In this document: positions 1 through 9,000 of the stretch, in pieces | Layout of the letters: each line of letters opens with the position of its first letter | Numbering within the stretch: position 1 is the first letter of the stretch | NCBI GenBank assembly: GCA_003427395.1 | Contig: BFEA01000321.1 | Coordinates: forward strand, 1,253,501-1,276,833 | DNA from: Chara braunii | Lineage: Eukaryota > Streptophyta > Charophyceae > Charales > Characeae | Length of the DNA stretch: 23,333 nt | Reading direction: 5' to 3' | Notes under the pieces: model-generated | What the model saw: only the letters and a program-made list of their open reading frames with translations | What the model was told of the DNA's origin: nothing | Database searches by the model: none | Made by a program: the position numbers and the translations under genes

Positions 1-607
1 TCAGTTTATCTTGTCTTGTTAGTTTGAGGAGTTCATTGACTAATAAGATACTGTACTGGATCCTACGCCCTTTTACGAATTCAGTCTGTATTGGATGAAT
101 GATGTCGTCCAGGACATGAATCAGGTGGTTTGGTAGGGCTTTTACCAACATTTTATACACCACCGTCAACAAAGTTATTGGTCTATAGTTCCTGATATCC
201 ATCTTGTCCCCCTTTTTGAACAGTAGGGTGAGAACTCTCTGTCCTACTAGCTTGCCCATCTTCCCTGTCTCCCACACCTATTTATAAAAGTCCATCAGGT
301 TCGGGGCCATATGAGTCCAAAAGGTCTCCCAAACTTCTTTAGGGAACTCATCTATGGCCGACGTTTTCTCCTCATCCATCTGCATCATCGCCGTCTAGAT
401 TTCCTCTTTGGACAGGGGACGATCCAACTTTATTTTTTGCTGGTTCGTCAAGGTTTTCTCAAGAGCTTGTAGGAATTCTTTGATTTTTTTCTCCCTTATG
501 TCCATCTCCCTTTGTGCGCACCCCGAAGTAAATAGATCCTTGAAGAAGGATCTTGCTACCTGCACACATTGGGGGGTGGATAAAAGCTCAGTTCTGGTAA
601 ACAATCG
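1..607 (-). pseudogene. LINE (non-LTR) reverse transcriptase fragment, truncated at window edge
   Basis: Read on the minus strand, this encodes the N-terminal part of a non-LTR retrotransposon reverse transcriptase, the enzyme that copies LINE RNA at the target site. In order one sees FFKDLF near 555, then LDRPLSKEEI, a segment ending in PKEVWETFW, LFKKGDKMDIRNYRPITLL around 175-230, and a segment with QTEFVKGRR near 60-90. The KKGD...NYRPI(T/S)LL block is a hallmark of LINE RT domain 1. The FADD catalytic motif would lie beyond the left edge and is not seen. Two in-frame TAG codons (near 395 and near 280) interrupt an otherwise continuous frame, so this copy is dead. The 5' end has been lost: the LINE starts abruptly inside the chromodomain of element A, as expected for a 5'-truncated insertion in the same orientation. 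The exact junction is uncertain (about 540-610). Confidence 0.85.
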
Positions 608-845
608 GTCGTTCTCGTGTTTTTGGTATGCGAACCTAACCTTGTATTGTTTCTGGGGACGACCTCGACCTCCTGTCCTAAACACGTTCTCTTCCACTAT
701 GCGATCTATATCATATGCACCATCCATGTCCGGCGGAATCATCGATCTCTTGGAAGGGAATCTATCGGACATGGTGGAAGGCAACAACTTGGATGCATGG
801 GAGACTGGGTACGTGTGGAGGTGTGGTGGAATCTCTATCGTATTT
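608..845 (-). pseudogene. Chromodomain end of Ty3/gypsy element A, cut by the LINE
   Basis: The minus-strand frame from about 845 contains a spacer rich in Pro and Ser, then YDIDRIVEEN and GRPQKQYKVRF. This matches the first strands of a chromodomain, the histone-binding module at the C-terminus of chromoviral integrases that steers insertion toward heterochromatin. The usual Trp-Glu-Pro segment and C-terminal helix are absent or unclear because the frame passes into LINE sequence. A frame change near 838-845 separates it from the integrase C-terminal domain, which stops at 835. I infer that it was originally continuous with integrase. It could instead be a degenerate copy whose last third diverged, but the downstream FFKDLF block belongs to LINE RT. 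Confidence 0.6.
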
Positions 846-1954
846 GACAGACCGCCTCTCCTCCTTTGACTTCTAGGACGAACTGTTGTCCTCTATGCGC
901 AGGTAAGAACTTATGCGAGATGTTTTGCTCTGGTGTGAACTCCTTGGACTTAACCCAGACTAGATCGCCTACCTGAAACTTTGAAGGTCGGCGGTGCTTG
1001 TTAGCTTGCTTTATCATCCGGTGCTAGGATTTCCTAAGATTGTCAATGACCTTAGCGACTTCTTGCTCGTGGTGTAATGCGAACTCTCGGGTGTCGGGTG
1101 CTAGTCTCTGTATCTGGTCCCGTTTTAATCGTTCAAAAGGTCGCCTAGGTCAGAAAGACTTATGTAACTCATAGGAGTCCTGCAAGTAGCTAGATGAACA
1201 CTATTATTATAAGTGCGTGCTACTTTGGGGAGCATCTCATCCCAATTTACCTGATCTGGTCTAATGTACATTCTGAGCAGTTGCTGCAAGATCTTATTCA
1301 ACTACTCTGTCTGGCCGTTAGTCTCTAGGTGTCGTCCTGGCGACATCAACAACTTAGACCCATAGACTTTCATAAGATTCTGGCAGTGTTAATTCTGACT
1401 AGTAAACCGCGTTTCCCTATCACTTTCTATGGACAGCGCGACATGGCACGCTTGCTTACCCAAACATCAAAAAACTTTCCTATTACTAAATTTGTTCGCG
1501 CTTCTGCCCGTAGCGGAATAAAAACTGCATACTTACTAAATCGATCTACTATGACCATGACTTGAGTCTTGTCGTGCCCACTTCTGACCTCAGTATCCAT
1601 GAAATCCATGGAAACCGACTCTCCGAGTCCTGATGGAATAGGCAGGGGTCTGAGAAGACCTAATGCTGCTCTAGTCGTCGTTTTATTGCACCGACTAACT
1701 TTGCGGCTGTGCACATACTCGATGCAATCTGCTTTCATGCTTGGTCACGTGTATGACATCATCAGATTAGCTAGAGTTTTTTGCCATCTGAAGTGCCTTT
1801 CTGAATCGTGGCATTCCTCTAAGATTAGACTACGGATTTCTTCACTGTTAGGGACGCATAGTCTGTCAGCGACATTGGGCTTCTCAAACAATAGCCCGTT
1901 TGTGGTCCGATAGTGCGACTTGCTATCTGGCGCTTTCCTTACCCTCTTCAACAA
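835..1954 (-). pseudogene. Integrase of Ty3/gypsy element A (zinc, core and C-terminal domains)
   Basis: Integrase inserts the cDNA into the genome. The 1954-1745 frame holds the N-terminal zinc domain with ECHDSERHF (the H-x4-H half); the Cys pair in the next frame is degraded (HSRKVSRCNK). The 1738-1427 frame begins the RNase H-fold core, with MDFMD supplying the first catalytic Asp and VIVDRFSKYAVFIPL following. SDRETRF near 1405-1424 supplies the second Asp, and ETNGQTE near 1310-1330 the Glu, but these lie in another frame after a break near 1427 and include TAA and TAG stops. The 1017-835 frame is the C-terminal domain (KFQVGDLVWVK). At least three frameshifts and several stops make it non-functional. 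Confidence 0.88.
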
Positions 1955-3495
1955 CTCACTATAGATCGGGTCTTGTGCCTATGCGTCTATGATCTTTTGT
2001 TGTAGATCGGTCCCAATGTCTAGATAGTGCACTATCGCGCCGAAGTAATAAGCTATCCTACTCAGAGCATCGATTACCAGGTTATAGTTTCATTTTACCA
2101 GTTTTAGCTCAAAGTCAAATTGGTCTATCTTAGCAGACCATTTAGTCAACTTGGGCGTCATATTGGCGTGTCTTTAGCCATCTAAGAGTCTCGTGATCAG
2201 AATATACCTTGAAGTGCCTCCCAAGCAGGTAGTGATTCCAGTGATCTAAAGCCTGCCTGAGAGCGTAGAGTTCCCTCTCGTATGTCGATGCTGCCACCTT
2301 TTCTGAGGGAAGTCTGGCTGACATGAACTCTACGGACCTATTTCCGTTGCCGTCATCTTGGTGCAAAACGACACCTATGCCATACTGACTAGCGTCTGTA
2401 GTGACGACAAATGGCAGTGACGGATCAACAACTTTGAGGACAAGATACTATGTTAAGGCCTTCTTTAATTTCTTGAAGGCTGACGAGCAGTTCTGGTTCC
2501 ACTTCCAAATTGTCTCTTTCTTCAGTAATCTACGAAGGGGAGCAACTATCATGAAGAAGTTCCTCACGAACTTCCTATAGTAGTAGTTAGTCAACCATAG
2601 GAACGAGCGTAACTTTGTCAGTGTCCGAGGAGTCGACCAATCTCTAATGGATGTTATCTTACTGTCCTCAGGCCAAATGCCATCTTCGTGTAGTACATGA
2701 CCTAGGTAAAGGATCTTTGTCTTGGCTCATTCACACTTCTTCGGGTTAATCTTGAAGTTAGACTCTCTTAGCTTGCCTGAGATCTGCCGCAGATGACCCT
2801 CATGCTCCTCGAGGGTCTTCCCTAACACTAGGATATCGTCTAAATAAACTATGACGAACCTATCTAGCCACGACCTAAACAAGTCGTTCATGCAACGCTG
2901 AAATTTGGTTGGTGCATTAGTTAGTCCAACCGGCATAACTATAAACTCGTAATACCCATACCTTGTCCTGAACGTCGTCTTATACTGATCGTCGAGGTGA
3001 ACCTCTATTTGATGGTAACCTGACTTCAGATCTATCTTGGAGAAATACCTGCATCCCTGCACTCGGTCTAAAAGGTCATCTATGCGAGGCAACGACTCTG
3101 CATTCTTGATTGTGATGGCGTTCAGTCCCCTGTAGTCTATACACATGCGTAGTTCTCCCTCCTTCTTTGGGACAAATAAAACAGGTGCTCCAAATCGTGA
3201 TGAACTAAGCCTTATCCGTCCTTTCTCCAGGAGCTCGTCTAGCTGTCTGCGGAGGTCCTCTAGCTCCTTGGGAGACATCCTGTAAACTGTCCCCTTAGGC
3301 GTTCTACTGCCATGATGTTCTATCTTTAAGCGGTGCTGGATTGGTCTGGGCACTACTCCTGAAGGTGTTTCAGATAAGTTTTTATACGCTTCCAACAAAT
3401 TGACAATAGTAGAGTGGATCTTCTCCTCTTCCTTTGGCTTGTCAAAAATCGGCCTAACGTAGGCTACGAGCACCTGCTTTTTGAGTTGCTTTTTT
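1955..3495 (-). pseudogene. Reverse transcriptase and RNase H of Ty3/gypsy element A
   Basis: This makes cDNA from element RNA and removes the RNA strand. From 3495 leftward it shows FGAPVLFVPKK, CIDYRGLNAITIKN, YFSKIDLKSGYHQI (motif A Asp), MPVGLTNAP (usually MPFGL) and VIVYLDDILV, with catalytic YLDD at 2835-2846. Connection and RNase H follow in the same frame, with VVTTDASQYG near 2400, STYERELYAL and VYSDHETLRWL. The frame is broken by TGA at 2727, TAG near 2440, and a frameshift near 2150 after which VIDALSRI appears in another frame. The strongest uninterrupted piece is 3602-2727. The order PR-RT-RH-IN is that of Ty3/gypsy, not Ty1/copia. Confidence 0.92.
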
Positions 3496-3960
3496 TCGCA
3501 CAAGTCTGGTGAATGCAGGAGCGTTAAGGCAGCAATCGGCAAGGGGGTTATCTGCCCCAGAGTCATGGTACAGGCGAACTTGCTTGACTTCGCCTGACGC
3601 ACTAGGGAGCCTACACTCGTGCTCTCTAAGGTGTAGTGTGGGTCCTGCTGCCTCTCCCCAATCTGTGCCTAAGACAATGTTAAACGGGAGATTCTCTTCT
3701 ACAAGGAGGGTCAAAGAATGCAATACCTTATTTACCTTCCCTTCTTTCTCTAGGCGAAAGTAGGCGTGGACCCCCTCAACATACTCATCAATGCGCATCT
3801 TACTGTTGTCTACAAGAATGCTGACTACAAGCTCTTCTAAACGTTGGACTTTCCTATTAAGCTTCAACTTCTTCAACGCTTTACAACTAATATAACTTCT
3901 AGTTGCCCCACTGTCTATAAGGGCTCCTACTCTAGCTCTAAACATCTCTATGTCTGCGAG
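3496..3960 (-). pseudogene. Retropepsin-like aspartic protease of element A
   Basis: The minus-strand frame 3945-3454 opens with an ALIDSGATRSYIS segment. DSG (3907-3915) is the catalytic triad of retroviral-type aspartic proteases, which cut the Gag-Pol polyprotein. A later FNIVLGTDW block matches the conserved ILG strand and places this as the protease between gag and RT. The protease frame and the RT frame disagree at a run of seven A (minus strand) near 3490-3496. Beyond it the protease frame becomes nonsense and the RT frame takes over. A single-base insertion in the run is the simplest cause. Confidence 0.85.
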
Positions 3961-4244
3961 GATTAGTTGTCATTTCCCATTCTTCTTCATCTTGGCCCAG
4001 ACTTTCCTCCTTTCTCTCAATTCTTCAACTAAGCATGTGAGGGAAGCGTCCAGAGAGACCCTAACACAAGCAGTCTCTGAACAACTCACTAGACGCTGAC
4101 ATGCAACCTCTGCCATGAAGATATGTGGAGTGTGAGACTCTACTTCGCGCGTACGCTCAGATCCACATGCTCCTGGGGTAGGGGCAATTGCAATCCCTAC
4201 CGGTGACTGTCTTTTGCTGCCCCAGACACGGCACGGTTCCTATA

Positions 4245-4660
4245 CTTAGGACAAAATTTAATAATGTGGCCTGGGTCCCCACAAATACGCACTGAGATCT
4301 GTTAATGCGCTCTTGCCATACTTTTTCCTCTATACCCCGATCTTCCCAAGGTCGGCCCTCGGGCCGGCTTGGGTGCCACTATCCCTGTCTGGGGGGTGAC
4401 CGACTAGAACGCGGACGATTAGACGGGGGAGCTCCCCTTCCTCCCACCAAGCAGCTGCCGTTGTCGCCAACCCCTTGGTCGTCCTGTCCTCGGCCACTTG
4501 CAGTCCGAATATTCTCGCAGGACCCTTGTCCTCCTCCCTGCGGCCTCCCTCCAGCCGCAACAACAGCGTAAGTTTTCCTGTGGCCTGCACCGCTGTCCTC
4601 CTCCTTTAGTTCCCACTCAATGTCAGAGTAGGGGACCTCCTCAGCACCACCTTCCTCCAT
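4245..4660 (-). pseudogene. Gag linker and nucleocapsid CCHC zinc knuckle of element A, frameshifted
   Basis: A charged, Gly-rich linker (4660-4379 frame) leads to ICGDPGHIIKFCPKYR at about 4240-4284. That supplies the Cys-x4-His-x4-Cys part of a nucleocapsid zinc knuckle, which packages element RNA. The first Cys of the C-x2-C pair lies just upstream in another frame, so the finger is split by a one-base change in a short T run. A stop precedes the linker at 4663 and another follows near 4380. Residues between the knuckle and the protease are also interrupted by stops. Assignment rests on motif spacing and position between gag core and protease. Confidence 0.65.
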
Positions 4661-4662
4661 GG

Positions 4663-5256
4663 TTATATCAGACTGTCTTTGACCTTAATTTGGTTAGAGA
4701 TGGTGCATTCATTCCACGTTTTTCCCTTAGTTAAGTCCTTATGCCAGAACGTGGTAACTGGCGACGCTTGGGCGGCAATTGATACCAACTCCTTGCTAAG
4801 GACATCGTATGTCATGCCCTTTTTATTCTTCTTTTCGAAGAAATGTTCCTCAATGTTCCCGGACAGGGCGCGATAAAAGAGTTGGATCAGTTGAGCATCC
4901 GTTACTCCATGCCCAGGAGCAACGATTAGCTGATCCATAACAAACTTAAGGGCATGCACACTCTTCCACTTTCGGGTGTGGATCGTTTGCAACTTGTCGG
5001 AGGCTTTAAGTCCCCACGTCACATATGAGAATCGCTCCCTGAGTGATTTCAAGAACTCAGAGAGGGGCGTCAGTCGAGAATATGTGACCATGTCATCTTC
5101 ACAGTTCGCGGCGCGGACTAACGATCTAGCAAAGCTGGTCGCCTTGTCTCGAAGGGCCTGGAAGGCAACCAAAACGTGGTCCTCAGGCGTGACTCCCTGC
5201 AAATACGAATAGGAGTGTGGTCTCCCAGTTATCGAAATCCTCCCCCTTCTTTCCAC
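4663..5256 (-). pseudogene. Gag core (capsid-like, retrotrans_gag type) of element A
   Basis: The 197-residue minus-strand frame contains SYLQGVTPEDHVLVAF, then ALRDKATSFARSLV, LSEFLKSLRERF, and LIQLFYRALSGNIEEHF. This wording fits the alpha-helical Gag capsid domain common to Ty3/gypsy elements (retrotrans_gag family), which assembles the virus-like particle. It lies directly upstream of the zinc-knuckle remnant and downstream of a coiled-coil N-terminus. The frame ends in TAA at 4663, before the linker that should follow, so the protein is truncated. The apparent start at 5256 is simply the first Met after a frame change, not a natural start. Confidence 0.75.
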
Positions 5257-6100
5257 TGAAGGCTTAGGGAAACAGACTTTAACTTTCTCGCAACGTGGTG
5301 GTGCCGGTTCCTCTTCCTAGACAACCGCTAACTTGGCGCCTTCAATGGCGTCAGTGCAGAAGTCCTTGGTCTTACTAATCGCCAGGTGGACTTGGCCCAC
5401 CATATATTTGATTATATCCTGTGCGAAATCTTCAAATCCAGCTCGCATCGCCTCTAGCTTATATCTTGACACATAGGTATTGCATTTGCTCGCAATGTGT
5501 GATTAGTAGGGACTTTACACTTTGTGTCAGGGTCTCGAGTTTCGTAGCTATATCGGTTTTTTCCCTGATTGTCCCCATCATAGTCTCTGCTGCTTCCAGA
5601 TCCCTCTCTGCTCGATCCGCCACCTCCAGACGTCTAACTCTTTCTCGGGATAAGTGTCACTTCCATGGCCTCTGCTGTTCCTCCTCCTTCGCCCTTCTCC
5701 TCACAGGGTTCCTTTCTGCTTTCAACCCCCTTCTAGCCGCTTCTCTCTCTTCTTGCGGTATTGCCAACTCGGCCTCTCTATCTTCTCTCAGATTCAAATG
5801 TGCGGCCCATTCTTGCGAAATCGTTTCTATCTCCTCCTCGTTAATCGTACTGGCTCCATCTCTTCTTCTCTCCAATGACTCTTCTTCTTCTACCACTTTT
5901 TCCTCTTCTTCTTCCTTCTCCACCTCCGCCTGTATAGTTGCCATCTTCTCCTCCTGCTTCTTCATCAAGTTCTTCAGCTCCTCCATCTGCTTCAACATCT
6001 TCGCCTGCTTGATCAGTTCCTTCTTCTCCATCTTCTCCCTTTTCTTGCTCATAAGGGCGACAACACTCTTCTTGCTCTCTACTATAGGGAGTGGTACTAA
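5257..6100 (-). pseudogene. Gag N-terminal coiled-coil region of element A
   Basis: The 6052-5657 frame begins MSKKREKMEKKELIKQAK and continues as a long Glu/Lys/Arg-rich heptad-like stretch. It is predicted by eye to be a coiled coil and then to become more mixed. A TGA at 5657 interrupts it. The same frame then continues with further charged helical sequence (VADRAERDLEAAE, KLETLTQSVKSLL) toward about 5470, and a frameshift leads into the gag core. The frame is open upstream of 6052 as far as a TGA near 6115, so the true start could be slightly earlier. A self-association domain ahead of capsid is plausible. The opposite-strand Ser-rich open frame is only its shadow. Confidence 0.6.
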
Positions 6101-6393
6101 ATCTGGATCTGGTGGTCACCACGGTGAAAGGGCACAATCACAAGCGATTCTGCTCCTCAACACGTAGACCTACCAATCTGTCTAAGGAGACTTCTACTGA
6201 CCACTCGGGTTGGACTCACGGCTCTACAACCACATCCGCAGAGTCCTATCAACCTGGACAGAAGTGACAGGGAGATATGACTGACTCGGACAAACCTATC
6301 GTCAACGAGTACCAGGGTGAAGGTGCACATCTACGGGGTAAGGGCTAGGCCAGGGCTTGGAGAGAAATACCGCTCGTCTTCTCGCTCCAACTT

Positions 6394-6614
6394 GGTCAAC
6401 ACCTCGGTCAACGCTCCTGGTCAACGCTCCTGGTCAACACTCTGGTCAATGGTCTCGGTCAACTCGTCGGTCAACGCTCTTGGTCAATGCTCCGGTCAAT
6501 GGTCTCAGTCAACTCGTTGGTCAATGCTCCTGGTCAACACTCCGGTCAACTCTGGTCAACGCCCTTGGTCAACTCTCGATCAACGATGGTCAACACCCGG
6601 CCAATATTGGTCAA
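6394..6614. repeat. Array of GGTCAA / TTGACC motifs, 12-13 bp apart
   Basis: GGTCAA occurs exactly at 6394, 6406, 6419, 6432, 6444, 6457, 6469, 6482, 6494, 6519, 6532, 6544, 6554, 6567, 6588 and 6609, with AGTCAA at 6507 filling the one gap. Over the first 12 sites spacing alternates 12 and 13 bp, so the underlying unit is about 25 bp, with a consensus like GGTCAACGCTCCT. On the element A sense strand the motif is TTGACC, the core of the plant W-box bound by WRKY factors. It lies in the leader between primer site and gag. Binding is inference. Confidence 0.9.
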
Positions 6615-6899
6615 CTCCCCTTCTCAACCCTCCAATCTTCCGGCTATGGTGAACCTTCTTCTTCGTTCTCACTCTTGTCGTCTTCTTCACCTTGGCTATG
6701 ACCGACTTTGTCTCCCTCTTCGTCAACTTCCCTCTTCTTTCTCTTCGCACCTCTTCTTCCTCCTTTCTTGATGGTAGTCTTCTTCCCCGAGGTTGACAGC
6801 TACGGCTGCCGTCCCCCCCCCTCTCTCTCTCTCTCTTGCCGTACTCTGGCTATCGCGGCTTTCTCCTTCCTTGCTGCAGCTCAACGTGGACAACAAGTA
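6615..6899. other. Leader of element A, pyrimidine-rich on plus strand
   Basis: Nothing coding is recognised here. The plus strand is rich in CTT and TC, ending in a run of nine C followed by (CT)n around 6813-6836. The segment links the TTGACC array to the primer-binding site and is most simply the untranslated leader of element A. Confidence 0.5.
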
Positions 6900-6914
6900 C
6901 CAACTTTGATACCA
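6900..6914 (-). other. Primer-binding site for initiator Met tRNA
   Basis: The minus strand reads TGGTATCAAAGTTGG. The first eight bases match the complement of the plant initiator tRNA-Met 3' end (TGGTATCA...) exactly, and 11 of the first 15 agree; the four differences are all transitions. It begins two bases after a CA dinucleotide at 6916-6917 that would end the 5' LTR, as expected of an LTR retrotransposon. Confidence 0.65.
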
Positions 6915-7367
6915 ATGCAATCAGACTTGACTTCAGACTTGCTCATGACATGCATACACACGGACGGATGGCAAAACCAAACTCATCAACTCAGAATCAA
7001 CAATGAACTTGCACTCAAACGTTGTTCAATACAACTGCACAACTTGCGGATATGGCCGCCGAACACTGTCTCCACCACCACCTCACTATCCCTCATGCAC
7101 GCATGTACGAGGATCACCCTGAATATCCACGCTACACACACACACACTCTGTACACTCTGTCTGAGTCAGCAGCTGGGGGGCTATGGCCGTCGTCGTCTT
7201 CCTCCTAGCTATGGATGCCGGTGTTTCCCTCACTGGCCAGCTATGGCCGCTGTCTAGCCCAAAACCCGCTTCCTCTCCGGGCACCTGCAGACCTCCAAGC
7301 ACAAGATACCAAGGCAACTCTTCCTCATGGTCCACAGGCGAATGAATGAATGACTGGACACTGCCTC

Positions 7368-7377
7368 TTTATTTATA
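7368..7377 (-). promoter_or_regulatory. TATA box of element A LTR
   Basis: The minus strand reads TATAAATAAA. Transcription would be expected to start roughly 30 bases downstream, near 7340, giving an R/U5 of about 420 bases before the primer site. Position inside the candidate LTR supports the call; function is inferred. Confidence 0.5.
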
Positions 7378-7671
7378 CTTCTTCGGACGTACCCGGGCCT
7401 GCCTCAAAACGTGTGGCCCAGGGAAGCTTCTAGATGTTTGGCCTTCTGGGCCAAAACGTGTGGAACCCACCGCGTGGTCCAGAACCTTCCCCTCGTGCAG
7501 CCCCTACCCCTGATACTTGCTGACTCGACTGACCTACAGAGACCTATGACCTTCTAGAGCCTGCAAACTTACAGACAGACTTTAGGCCTCAACAGACTCA
7601 GATAGAGACTTCTAGAACATACCTTCCTAAGCCTAACGGTAACAGACCTAACTCCTAATCTACAGACCTAG

Positions 7672-7832
7672 GGTTCGAGTCCTCCTATCCGACCTACAGA
7701 CTAGCCTAGGGGGTAGGACAGGTCACGGGATCGAGTCCCACACAGATCACTGGATCTATGTACAGGGTACAGGGTAGGTCTAGGGATCGAATCTCACTCA
7801 TCACACAAGGTCAATGTACATGGATCGAATCT
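7672..7832. repeat. Four spaced copies of a tRNA B-box-like motif
   Basis: GGTTCGAGTCC (7672), GGATCGAGTCC (7728), GGATCGAATCT (7784) and GGATCGAATCT (7822) are spaced 56, 56 and 38 bp apart. The first matches the Pol III B-box consensus GGTTCGANTCC. Flanking bases align weakly, so this is a degenerate tandem repeat in the U3-like part of the LTR. No tRNA cloverleaf can be folded around any copy: the T-stem pairing fails. Confidence 0.7.
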
Positions 7833-7850
7833 CTGTGTCTGCAAATGTCG

Positions 7851-8172
7851 GTTCAACGGAGTGAAAACGTTTCACTAGAATGATCTTTATTTTCATGATC
7901 CGAGATTTTGATTTTTTTTGGGGGAGGGGCCTGCAGAATTCGAAATTCGGCAGCCCTTGCCCGAAAACGTTTTTTTTGTTTGGGCCAAGGGTGTGGCCGG
8001 TTTCCGAAACCTGAATTTATTAATTTTTTTGGACTTTAATTTTGCCGGTGTGGTGCGGTGCGGAAGGAGTGTGCAAATCCGTGCATCGAGGTGCGCCGCA
8101 ACTATGGTTATGGTTTAAATCATTACATGCGAATTTAAGAGGATCTGTAAACGTTTTTATGTAGTCTTCCTG
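7851..8172. other. AT-rich intergenic sequence, no gene seen
   Basis: T-rich runs and a short inverted pair (GCCCGAAAAC and its neighbourhood) are present. I see no coding or RNA feature. Confidence 0.4.
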
Positions 8173-9000
8173 TGTTATGATACCGCCCTCCACCTGCGGT
8201 ATGACCTTAGGGAAACATTTTCATTAGGTATATGAAAATGAAAATAATATGTGGTTGGCATTGGTTACTATTCTTTTTTAGTCATTTGAATATTAGAATT
8301 TATTGTTTTTAAATTTAAGTTTGTGCAATAGCTTCGCCCACCGCTCTCCATTTACTTCATGTGAATTCCGAGAGCTCTGTAGAAGGTCTGACACATGTCC
8401 TCTTCGATGATATCGTTCTGCTTCGTTCTGGTATGATATCGTCTTCCTCACGCGGTATGACCTCTGAGAATATTCGCAGTGGTTTCGTAAATCAAGAACG
8501 ATTCGTACCTCGCGTTTGTTACTGTTCCTCTTGCACGATTGACTTGGGCATTTTATGAATACTATATTTTATTTTAGGGGTATCTTCAGTAGAGTCAGAA
8601 AAACGAGTTATAATTGCAATATGAGGCAATATACAATTTGCAATTGCACTTCGGGCATCTTACCTGACCTGAAAGATGGGTTGTATACATTGCCCGAACT
8701 GTAGTTCGAAACTGTATCTTGGCCCATTGTGCAATTATAACTCATTTTTGTGACTCCCGTGTAGTTTTCCCTTTATTTTATTTAGGTGACCCAGTACTGC
8801 AGGCCACTGCTTTCCGTTTACCGACAGTGAATTCCGAGGGAACTGTGAAAGGTCGGACATGCGTCCTCTTCCATATCATCGTTATGCTTCCTATGCCATT
8901 ATATCGTCGTCCTCCTGAAATGTCTGCTATGGGTTTGAAAATCAAATAGGATCTGCAGGTGCTGGTTAATGTTCCTCGTGAACACTAGACTTTCACATCT
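8173..9000 (+). repeat. Diverged direct repeats (two long copies and one fragment)
   Basis: About 8340-8560 and 8800-9000 are homologous. Both share GTGAATTCCGAG, then CGGACATG-like and GTCCTCTTC blocks, TATATCGTC-like bases and a GTTCCTC end. A shorter third copy at about 8173-8225 shares TATGATA...GCGGTATGACC with the first. The two long copies are open in the same frame over a short peptide (NSE..V.G.T.VLF), but indels and a TAG break the match and substitutions do not favour third positions. I treat them as non-coding repeats. Confidence 0.65.
8592..8756. mobile_element. 165-bp fold-back (MITE-like) element
   Basis: The ends are GAGTCAGAAAAACGAG and, reverse-complemented from the right, GAGTCACAAAAATGAG. 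Both continue as TTATAATTGCA, and the match extends about 75 bp on each side at roughly three-quarters identity, leaving a short centre. It sits between the two long direct repeats. No transposase is present, and I could not find a convincing target-site duplication, so the family is unassigned. Confidence 0.7.

Larger units (their letters stand above)
608..7850 (-). mobile_element. Ty3/gypsy chromovirus A, degenerate, 3' end replaced by LINE
   Basis: The segment reads right to left as candidate LTR, tRNA primer site, leader, gag, protease, RT, RNase H, integrase and chromodomain. This is the canonical Ty3/gypsy chromovirus order. No 3' LTR is visible because LINE sequence takes over at about 607. 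Stops of all three kinds and at least six frame changes show long inactivity. The left boundary is set by the LINE junction. The right boundary is only approximate because no second LTR copy exists in the window for comparison. Confidence 0.85.
6916..7850 (-). mobile_element. Candidate 5' LTR of element A
   Basis: The stretch lies immediately upstream (sense direction) of the primer site, ends in CA next to it, and contains a TATA box at 7368-7377 that would divide U3 from R/U5. Its own far end cannot be fixed because the partner LTR is missing; 7810-7870 is a guess. It contains no recognisable coding sequence. Small open frames here have no family features. Confidence 0.5.

Noticed and set aside
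5421-6167. Plus-strand 248-residue Ser-rich open frame
   Set aside because: It is the complement of the Glu/Lys-rich gag coiled coil on the minus strand and has no family features.
6317-6701. Plus-strand frames with repeated VNAPGQ/STLWSM phrases
   Set aside because: They are translations of the GGTCAA array in three frames, not a repeat protein.
7672-7690. tRNA gene
   Set aside because: A B-box match is present, but T-stem and acceptor pairing fail and no anticodon arm can be drawn.
8361-8949. Duplicated exon encoding NSE..V.G.T.VLF
   Set aside because: Indels and a TAG break the second copy, and substitutions are not concentrated at third codon positions.
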